Below are positions 33,696 through 38,986 of a stretch of 38,986 bases of DNA, one piece after another. How positions within the stretch are numbered: position 1 is the stretch's first letter; each line of letters begins with the position of its first letter. Made by a program: the position numbers and the translations under genes. The DNA is taken from positions 1 to 38,986 of the forward strand of contig JAMPCZ010000005.1 in assembly GCA_023665935.1 (NCBI GenBank), given 5' to 3'. A model generated the notes under the pieces. That model worked only from the letters and a program-made list of their open reading frames with translations, ran no database searches and was not told the DNA's origin. This DNA comes from Muribaculaceae bacterium (lineage in GTDB: Bacteria > Cyanobacteriota > Vampirovibrionia > Gastranaerophilales > Gastranaerophilaceae).

Positions 33696-34751
33696 TTAAT
33701 CCAAATCCGAATTTATAACTTCTGCTAATTTATCTAAAAGTTCTTCTTCCGGGACTCTTGCAATAATTTCACCTTTTTTGAACACGTAGCCTTCGTTAAT
33801 TCCGCCGGCTATGCCAAAATCGGCGTGGCGAGCTTCCCCGGGTCCGTTTACGGCACATCCCATTGTTGCAATGGTTATATTTCTATCAAGATTTTTGAAT
33901 CTTTCTTCAACTTTTTTCGCTAAATTAATTAAATCAATTTGGGTTCTGCCGCAAGTCGGACAAGATACAAAGTTGATCCCTTTTGTTCTGAGTTTCAAGC
34001 TTTTTAGAATCTCAAAGCCCGCATAAACTTCTTCTATCGGGTTTTCTGTTAACGAAACTCTTATTGTATCTCCGATACCTTCAGAAAGCAGGGTGCCAAG
34101 CCCGACAGAGGATTTTATTAATCCGTTTTTAAGTGTTCCTGCTTCGGTTACGCCCAAGTGCAGCGGGTAATCTACTAATTGAGCCATGTGTCTGTATGCT
34201 TCAATTGTTGTGAGTACGTCGGAGGATTTTAGTGAAACCTTTATCAAATCAAAATCAAGGTCTTCAAGTATTTTGATGTGTTTCATCGCACTTTGAGCCA
34301 TTTTTTCTGCAAGAGGTATATCTTTTTCAAGTAATTCTTTTTCTAATGACCCTGCGTTAACTCCAATTCTTATTGGTACATTTTGTTGTTTTGCCAAGGT
34401 TACGACTTTTTCCACGTTTTCACGTTTGCCGATATTTCCCGGGTTTAGGCGGAGCGCGGAAATCCCGTTATTTATACATTGAATTGCCAGTCTGTAATCA
34501 AAATGGATATCCGCAATCAGAGGAACCGGGGATTGCTTCACCAGTTCTTTAATTGCTTCAGCTGCATCTTTATTCAAAACGGCAAGTCTAACCAGTTCAC
34601 AGCCTGCATCTGATAGGTCTTTAATCTGTCGTATTGTTTGGTCTACATTTCGTGTGTCCGTGTTACACATTGATTGGACGCTAATCGGATTATTATTACC
34701 GATTTTTACATTTCCTATTGTAATTTCTTTTGATTTTCTTCTTTTTATCAT
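33696..34751 (-). CDS. ispG: 4-hydroxy-3-methylbut-2-enyl diphosphate synthase
   Basis: This 351-residue [4Fe-4S] enzyme performs the penultimate step of the non-mevalonate isoprenoid route, turning methylerythritol cyclodiphosphate into HMBPP. Family blocks present: VQSMCNTDTRN, PLIADIHFDYRLA, LRLNPGNIG, VRIGVNAGSLE-type (here PIRIGVNAGSLE), SCPTCGR (two cluster cysteines) and MGCAVNGPGEA (the third). The length is normal for bacteria. The ATG at 34751 has no Shine-Dalgarno; an extended -10 ends six bases before it. It is divergent from the phosphoesterase gene, 42 bases away. Confidence 0.97.
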   Translation of the reverse strand: MIKRRKSKEITIGNVKIGNNNPISVQSMCNTDTRNVDQTIRQIKDLSDAGCELVRLAVLNKDAAEAIKELVKQSPVPLIADIHFDYRLAIQCINNGISALRLNPGNIGKRENVEKVVTLAKQQNVPIRIGVNAGSLEKELLEKDIPLAEKMAQSAMKHIKILEDLDFDLIKVSLKSSDVLTTIEAYRHMAQLVDYPLHLGVTEAGTLKNGLIKSSVGLGTLLSEGIGDTIRVSLTENPIEEVYAGFEILKSLKLRTKGINFVSCPTCGRTQIDLINLAKKVEERFKNLDRNITIATMGCAVNGPGEARHADFGIAGGINEGYVFKKGEIIARVPEEELLDKLAEVINSDLD

Positions 34752-34766
34752 ACAATAATTGTATCA
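34749..34766. promoter_or_regulatory. Extended -10 and palindrome at the ispG start (leaderless layout)
   Basis: On the minus strand TG-A-TACAAT (34766-34758), six bases (TATTGT), then the ispG ATG at 34751. The region is also a perfect 7+1+7 palindrome, ATACAAT-A-ATTGTAT (34750-34764), so it presents TACAAT on both strands; the plus-strand copy (34751-34756) could serve the divergent phosphoesterase gene. It could also be an operator. Confidence 0.5.
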
Positions 34767-34793
34767 CAAATCATTAAAGGAGAGGGTAAATAT

Positions 34794-35531
34794 ATGAGAA
34801 TTGCGGTACTATCTGATTTACATGCTAATGCACAGGCTTTGGAGGCTGTTGTAACCGATTTAATTACACAGGGTTGTGAGCATGTTTTTTGTCTTGGTGA
34901 TTTAGCTTTAGCAGGACCTCAGCCAAAAGATGTTGTGGATTATGTAATGTCGCAGGATGGTACTTGGACAGTGATTCAAGGTAATACCGATAAAATGATT
35001 GCTCAGTACGGTCCTGAAGTTATGGCGTTTTTAGAAGCTCAATATCCTGTGATGGCGAACGCTTTGGCTGATGATGTTCAGCAGTTGGATGATTCACAAA
35101 GAGCATATTTGTCTAATCTTCCGCCAATGTTGAGTTTGGATGTTGACGGTTGTTCTGTTCTTCTTGTGCACGGTTCTCCACGTGCTAACAATGAAGATAT
35201 TTTGCCGGAAATGCCATTAGAGGTTATTGAAGAAATTATTGAAAGCACCCAGGAAAAGCTTATTCTTTGCGGACATACGCATGTTCCTTGCGGATATCAG
35301 ACAAATTCGGGACAGACGGTAGTAAATGTCGGCAGCGTAGGAAGACCTATGACCGCAGACCCTAAGGCTTGTTATGCGATTATTGATTTTTCTCAAGGGT
35401 CGTTTGAAGTACGTCACCGATTTGTTACTTATAATAATCAGCTTGCTGCACAATTGATGTCTGAACGCGGGTTTGTCGGAGCGGACAGATTGGCGGATTT
35501 GCTTTTGACTCCTGTCGAAAGACATGTCTAG
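34794..35531 (+). CDS. Calcineurin-like metallophosphoesterase (MJ0936/YfcE type)
   Basis: This 245-residue cytoplasmic enzyme has the full set of phosphoesterase motifs: SDLHAN (residues 7-12), LGDLALAGP, QGNTDKM (where NHD/E is classical), LVHGSP and CGHTHVP, followed by NVGSVGRP. These residues hold two metal ions. The subgroup includes enzymes acting on cyclic or other phosphodiesters and simple monoesters; the substrate cannot be told. AAAGGAG precedes the ATG. It is the first of three overlapping or closely spaced genes with a YkgJ-like protein and rlmN. The 3' end overlaps the next gene by 8 bases. Confidence 0.88.
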   Translation: MRIAVLSDLHANAQALEAVVTDLITQGCEHVFCLGDLALAGPQPKDVVDYVMSQDGTWTVIQGNTDKMIAQYGPEVMAFLEAQYPVMANALADDVQQLDDSQRAYLSNLPPMLSLDVDGCSVLLVHGSPRANNEDILPEMPLEVIEEIIESTQEKLILCGHTHVPCGYQTNSGQTVVNVGSVGRPMTADPKACYAIIDFSQGSFEVRHRFVTYNNQLAAQLMSERGFVGADRLADLLLTPVERHV

Positions 35532-36156
35532 GGGTAAATGGGGTAGATATATATCCGTGAACTTTGATAAAGATTTACAAGATTTGAAAGATTCTTATCG
35601 TAAGATTTTCACTGTTATTGCAGATGATATTGATTCGCGCCTGAATAACGGTGAAACCTTAGAACAAGTGGAAACTTTTTATAGACTCGAATGTTTTGAT
35701 ATTTTAAAGCAAATCAGTGCGGATAGAGAACATTCCAAATGTAGCGGCTGTGGTGACTGCTGTCGTTTTGCTGTTAGTGAATTTTCACCATCTGAATTAA
35801 AACAAAAAGCAAAATCCGGGGATAATTATGCCGCTCAATTTGTAGAAACTTTCGTTCCGTATGAATCACTTGAGGATGCGAAAACCGTATATCCCGAGTA
35901 TGTGGAATTTCTTGAGCAAAATTCTGACGAAGAGTTTTATATTTATCATTGTCCAAAGGTTACTGAAGATAACAGGTGTCCTGATTACGAAAATCGGCCG
36001 CAGATTTGTCGTGATTTTCCGGAGATGTCAAATCTGTTTTTACCAAAAACTTGCGCTTTTCATTCCTGGAATTTGAAATCGCAGCCTGTTTGGCTTAAAC
36101 TTAATGTTATGATGGAAATAATGGATTTCTATAAGAACGTTAAAAAGGATTTATAA
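35524..36156 (+). CDS. YkgJ-family cysteine-cluster protein (second copy)
   Basis: A 210-residue protein with the zinc/iron-binding pattern C-x-x-C-x-x-CC (CSGCGDCC, near residue 73) and a later CPKVTEDNRCPDYENRPQICRDFP. The N-terminal 65 residues are an extra helical part not shared with the copy at 16144. The ATG at 35524 lies within the end of the phosphoesterase gene, whose last codons supply no clear ribosome site, so coupling is likely. rlmN starts 3 bases after its stop. The function is unknown; placement beside a radical-SAM methyltransferase could be chance. Confidence 0.83.
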   Translation: MSRGKWGRYISVNFDKDLQDLKDSYRKIFTVIADDIDSRLNNGETLEQVETFYRLECFDILKQISADREHSKCSGCGDCCRFAVSEFSPSELKQKAKSGDNYAAQFVETFVPYESLEDAKTVYPEYVEFLEQNSDEEFYIYHCPKVTEDNRCPDYENRPQICRDFPEMSNLFLPKTCAFHSWNLKSQPVWLKLNVMMEIMDFYKNVKKDL

Positions 36157-36159
36157 ATT

Positions 36160-37176
36160 ATGAAAACTTTATCAGGATTGAGTCTTGCTGAAATTGAAGA
36201 AATTACGGATTCGCTTGGGGCTACAAAATTCAGGGCACGCCAGGTTCATAATTGGATTTATTTGAAATCTGTCAGTGAAATTGATGAGATGACGGATTTA
36301 TCGTTGAAGTTTCGTGAGGAATTTAAGAAAGTCGCTAAGGTTTCTGATACGAAGATTAAAGTAAAACAAGTCAGCTCGGACGGTACGATTAAGTATTTGC
36401 TTGAATTTCCTGATGGAGAGTGCGTTGAAACCGTGTTGATGAGGTTTGATAACCGCGCAAATTTAACAGCATGCGTTAGTTCTCAGGTTGGATGTGCTGT
36501 GAATTGCTCGTTTTGTGCAACCGGAAAACGCGGATTTATAAGAAATCTTACTTATGTAGAAATTATAGAGCAGGTTTTGACCATACAGCGTGATACCGGC
36601 TTGAAAGTTACAAATGTTGTGTTTATGGGGCAGGGCGAGCCGTTGTTGAATTTGAAAAACGTATTGAAAGCTATGGAGATTTTTAATGACAATTTCCAAA
36701 TCGGAGCAAGAAGATTGACTGTTTCAACCTCCGGTATTGTACCTAAAATTCGAGAACTTGCCGATCTTGATATGCAATCAACACTGGCTTTATCTTTGCA
36801 TGCACCAAATTCTAAAGTCCGCAGGCAATTAATGCCGATTGAAGATAAATATAATATGGATGAACTTCATAGCGCGCTAAAATATTATGTTGAAAAAACA
36901 GGTCGCAGAATTACTATTGAATACCTCTTGATTAAGGATTTGAATGATGCCGTAGAAGCTGCAAAACAGCTTGCTGTGTATTTGAAAGATATCAAGTGTA
37001 ATATAAACTTGATTCCGTATAACCCTACTGAAAAGAACGATTATAAACGACCGTCAAATAATTCAATTATGCGGTTTAAATCATTGATGGAACATTCAGG
37101 GAAAAAGGTTACAGTAAGGCTTGAGCGTGGGGCAGATATTGATGCGGCGTGCGGACAGTTGCGCGGTAAGGTTTAA
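36160..37176 (+). CDS. rlmN: 23S rRNA/tRNA adenine-C2 methyltransferase (radical SAM)
   Basis: This 338-residue enzyme adds a C2 methyl to adenosine 2503 of 23S rRNA and to A37 of certain tRNAs. The radical-SAM CxxxCxxC motif is in SQVGCAVNCSFCATGKRGF. GQGEPLLNLKNV and LSLHAPNSKVRRQLMPI are family blocks, and the C-terminal methyl-accepting cysteine is in RGADIDAACGQLRGK. The N-terminal KFRARQVHNWIY helix is typical. The length is normal. It closes a three-gene operon, and its stop overlaps the convergent small gene by 4 bases. Confidence 0.97.
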   Translation: MKTLSGLSLAEIEEITDSLGATKFRARQVHNWIYLKSVSEIDEMTDLSLKFREEFKKVAKVSDTKIKVKQVSSDGTIKYLLEFPDGECVETVLMRFDNRANLTACVSSQVGCAVNCSFCATGKRGFIRNLTYVEIIEQVLTIQRDTGLKVTNVVFMGQGEPLLNLKNVLKAMEIFNDNFQIGARRLTVSTSGIVPKIRELADLDMQSTLALSLHAPNSKVRRQLMPIEDKYNMDELHSALKYYVEKTGRRITIEYLLIKDLNDAVEAAKQLAVYLKDIKCNINLIPYNPTEKNDYKRPSNNSIMRFKSLMEHSGKKVTVRLERGADIDAACGQLRGKV

Positions 37177-37547
37177 TAATCGGACATCTTTGGCAGATCG
37201 GTGTCAAAATTGATGGTATCTGATATTTGGTAAGCTTTTTCGTAGTCTTCGTATGCTTTTTTGTACTCTTGGTAAGATTTTTCAATGCTTCTTTGAAGTT
37301 CAATCATTTCTTGTTCGTGTCTGTCTAAAATTTCGTTCATTCTATCGCGGTGTTGCTCAAGCATTATTTTACCGCCTCCGTAGGCTATTGCCAAGCATGC
37401 CATAGAGGCTGCAGCTGAAATTCTCAATGCTCTTTTGTAACCGTCTGAAGGGTTTTCATTTCTTTTATCAGCTTGGGTAAAATGCAGGTTATTTTTGTTT
37501 TTAATTGGCGCGTTATAATAATTTGTTGTAATTTGTGATATTTTCAT
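37173..37547 (-). CDS. Small membrane protein with coiled coil, unknown function
   Basis: A 124-residue protein. A leader (MKISQITTNYYNAPIKNKNN, then LHFTQ) precedes one transmembrane segment (RALRISAAASMACLAIAYGGG, about 40-60). A long charged coiled coil follows (EQHRDRMNEILDRHEQEMIELQRSIEKSYQEYKKAYEDYEKAY). I know no function. The leader resembles those of the nine-HTH protein, the AAA+ ATPase and the frameshifted gene. The start has no strong Shine-Dalgarno; GGAAAA lies upstream. Convergent with rlmN, with a 4-base overlap. Confidence 0.75.
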   Translation of the reverse strand: MKISQITTNYYNAPIKNKNNLHFTQADKRNENPSDGYKRALRISAAASMACLAIAYGGGKIMLEQHRDRMNEILDRHEQEMIELQRSIEKSYQEYKKAYEDYEKAYQISDTINFDTDLPKMSDY

Positions 37548-37599
37548 TAGTTTTCCTTTTTTTTTATTATTAAACCCGAGGAAAATAAATTTTGCGGGG

Positions 37600-37809
37600 T
37601 TAGTTTTTCTTTTTGTAAGAAATTTCGTAGTCTAATATCTCAAGGATGGTTTGGAATTCTTCGTATTTGAGTGTTTTTCGCGCTAATTTGTCGGATATAA
37701 CTTTAAGGTTATACGGGTAGCCGGTTTTGTCTTTCATTAATTCAGCAAGCCGTTTCATTGTCATCGCTTCTTTTGCCAGCAGTAATTTTACCTCTTCTTT
37801 TACGCTCAT
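37600..37809 (-). CDS. Small XRE-like helix-turn-helix protein
   Basis: A 69-residue protein starting MSVKEEVKLLLAKEAMTMKRLAELMKDKTG. The pattern, with a helix ending MTMKRLAELM, a turn, a recognition helix around NLKVISDKLARKTLKYEEF and a terminal ILDYEISYKKK strand, resembles short XRE-type HTH proteins. I prefer the ATG at 37809 since GGAGG lies 7 bases upstream; a start at 37836 would translate the ribosome site. It probably binds DNA near its own promoter, where a 9-base inverted repeat lies. It is divergent from the pilin-like gene. Confidence 0.7.
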   Translation of the reverse strand: MSVKEEVKLLLAKEAMTMKRLAELMKDKTGYPYNLKVISDKLARKTLKYEEFQTILEILDYEISYKKKN

Positions 37810-37826
37810 TTTATCCTCCATCTGTA

Positions 37827-37868
37827 TATTACACATTTATCTTGATTTTAGGTAAGTAGTGTGTAATA
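37827..37868. promoter_or_regulatory. 9-base inverted repeat in the divergent HTH/pilin region
   Basis: TATTACACA (37827-37835) and TGTGTAATA (37860-37868) are perfect inverted copies with 24 bases between, about three helical turns centre to centre (33 bases). They lie between the HTH gene and the pilin-like gene, suitable for binding a dimeric regulator such as that HTH protein. Confidence 0.5.
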
Positions 37869-37908
37869 ATAGGTATATATGTATAATTACGAGGAGAATA
37901 ATGTCAGA

Positions 37909-38622
37909 ATGTTAAGGAAGTTTATTGCATTTACATTAGCTGAGGTCTTAATCACCCTGGGTATAATTGGTGTAGTTGCGGCAATAACTATTCCTGCTTT
38001 GATTTCAGATTATCAAAAAAGATCTACTGTCACGCAGCTTAAAAAGACATATTCTACGATATCTCAAGCTGTAAGAATGTCCGAGGCTGAGAATGGTGAA
38101 CTTGCGGGATGGCATGTTGAAAGTTGTAATTATGTTGATTTTTTTGATGTGTATATCGCGCCTTTTTTAAAGGTTTCAAAATCAACTGCTTCGGCTGGTG
38201 CTTTAGTTTATTATTCGCCTGGTGGAATCAGGGACACCCGTTATGCCATTTTTCAGCGTGGAGCTGCTGTTTATACTCTGCTTTCAGGTGCGCAAATTAT
38301 GATTGTCAGGAGTGGTGTTGTTAGTACTCAACAAACTGATACAAGATCAAGACTTGGACTATTGATAGATCTGAATGGTTATAAAACTCCCCCTAACAGA
38401 TTTGGTCGAGATACTTTTTGGATGTCTGTTGAATCTAAGAAAGGGCTTGCACTTTCTTACCTTAGTGACGGAGAAGATATTACAAAGGTGAAAACTCGAG
38501 AACAATTGAAAAATGGTCCGTCTGCAGATGGTTACCAATGCAATAAAACAGGTCGCGGCGGCTGGTGCGGAGCTCTTATTGAAAAGGACGGGTGGACTAT
38601 TGCGCCGGATTATCCTTGGTAA
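37909..38622 (+). CDS. Type IV pilin-like (prepilin N-terminal) secreted protein
   Basis: A 237-residue protein beginning MLRKFIAFTLAEVLITLGIIGVVAAITIP, a class III/prepilin-like signal: the peptidase would cut before FTLAE, with the conserved glutamate at the fifth position of the mature protein, and the hydrophobic helix follows. The remainder is a globular pseudopilin-like head with paired cysteines (ESCNYV; YQCNKTGRGGWCGALI), typical of lineage-specific pilin-like proteins. GAGGAG is 13 bases before the ATG at 37909 but only 5 bases before another ATG at 37901, which opens a tiny MSEC reading frame. An in-frame ATG at 37879 would add ten residues. The 3' end overlaps the convergent histidine kinase by 13 bases. 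Confidence 0.85.
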   Translation: MLRKFIAFTLAEVLITLGIIGVVAAITIPALISDYQKRSTVTQLKKTYSTISQAVRMSEAENGELAGWHVESCNYVDFFDVYIAPFLKVSKSTASAGALVYYSPGGIRDTRYAIFQRGAAVYTLLSGAQIMIVRSGVVSTQQTDTRSRLGLLIDLNGYKTPPNRFGRDTFWMSVESKKGLALSYLSDGEDITKVKTREQLKNGPSADGYQCNKTGRGGWCGALIEKDGWTIAPDYPW

Positions 38623-38986
38623 ATTGGGACAGTGATTTCAAACACGGTTTGTGTTTTTGTTGATTTTGTCAGTTTAATGTCAGCGTTTTGTGCATTCAGA
38701 TGTTTTTTGCAGATTGCGAGTCCTAATCCGCAGCCTGTTTTTTTTGTGGTGTATCCTTGTGTAAATATCTGTTCTTGTTTGTCTTTTGGGATAGGTTTTC
38801 CGTTGTTGATTATTTTGATTATTCCGATGTCTCCTTTTATTTCTGCAAGAATTTCAATTTTTCCGGCTGTATCAATTGCTTCTATTGCATTTTTTAGTAT
38901 GTTAACAAGGCAGGCTGGGAATTTATTTTCATCTATTTTGATATTTGCACTGTTTTTTATAAAGATTTCAAATTCAATATCTTTAT
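38610..38986 (-). CDS. Sensor histidine kinase, C-terminal ATPase part (runs off window)
   Basis: The minus strand reads about 125 residues with the histidine-kinase ATPase boxes: N box FPACLVNILKNAIEAI, a G1-like region around IINNGKPIPKDKQEQIF, F box QGYTTKK and G2 GCGLGLAICKKHL, ending TVFEITVPIYQG. It is the catalytic ATP-binding end of a two-component sensor kinase; the sensory and phospho-accepting parts lie beyond the window edge. The G1 box has NNG in place of the usual DNG. The stop codon (TAA, 38612-38610) lies inside the 3' end of the convergent pilin-like gene. Confidence 0.9.
   Translation of the reverse strand, partial: KDIEFEIFIKNSANIKIDENKFPACLVNILKNAIEAIDTAGKIEILAEIKGDIGIIKIINNGKPIPKDKQEQIFTQGYTTKKTGCGLGLAICKKHLNAQNADIKLTKSTKTQTVFEITVPIYQG

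Noticed and set aside
33685-33705. TTTGGAT/ATCCAAA stem at the ispG stop as a terminator
   Set aside because: The stem overlaps the stop codon and the T tract is about 12 bases away; too weak to list.

Overview
The window is an AT-rich bacterial chromosome segment that I read as a gut Gastranaerophilales (Melainabacteria/Vampirovibrionia) genome or a close relative. The clues are the pilin-like N-terminus FTLAEVLITLGIIGVV, several orphan proteins that begin with a short polar leader ending in an F-G-like motif, many signal-peptide proteins, and a fermentative-looking gene set. This assignment is inference: there is no rRNA or other marker here to prove it. I saw no tRNA, rRNA, CRISPR array, transposase or prophage.

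Layout. 1-1503 (minus): end of a surface-polysaccharide cluster (GT2 glycosyltransferase, UDP-galactopyranose mutase). 1634-3079 (plus): an unusual protein made of nine tandem helix-turn-helix units with a strict 51-52 residue period. 3080-3497: dispersed inverted repeats, then a POT-family peptide transporter. 4771-11940 (minus): a six-gene operon related to hydrogenase-4/complex I. Its large subunit has lost three of the four Ni-Fe cysteines, so it is better called an energy-converting hydrogenase-related (Ehr) complex than a hydrogenase. 12104-15355 (minus): an AbiH-like gene, a frameshifted small gene and an AAA+ ATPase.

15469-18610: periplasmic beta-carbonic anhydrase, a YkgJ-type cysteine-cluster protein, an encapsulated-ferritin-like protein and, divergent from it, a larger ferritin-like protein. 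18726-20564: a putative HExxH metallopeptidase with an in-frame amber codon at codon 10. 20681-26100: glutamate dehydrogenase, MscL with a zinc ribbon, small membrane proteins, an ICMT/PEMT-like methyltransferase, RF2 with its programmed frameshift, and a membrane protein. 26121-34751 (minus): 5'-nucleotidase-like enzyme, a TM1266-like regulator, GlyS, a secreted glycosidase operon, IspG. 34794-37176 (plus): phosphoesterase, a second YkgJ protein and RlmN. 37173-38986: coiled-coil membrane protein, small HTH regulator, pilin-like protein, and the end of a histidine kinase.

How it fits together: core housekeeping genes (prfB, glyS, ispG, rlmN, gdhA, mscL) are mixed with lineage-specific accessory genes. 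The Ehr complex probably couples a redox reaction to ion pumping, but its redox partner is not visible in the six genes. The ferritin pair suggests iron storage or detoxification. The most distinctive items are the nine-HTH array protein, the cysteine-poor Ehr complex, the ferritin pair, a shared N-terminal leader on several orphan proteins, and a promoter layout predicting leaderless transcripts. Everything here was read by eye; no searches were run.
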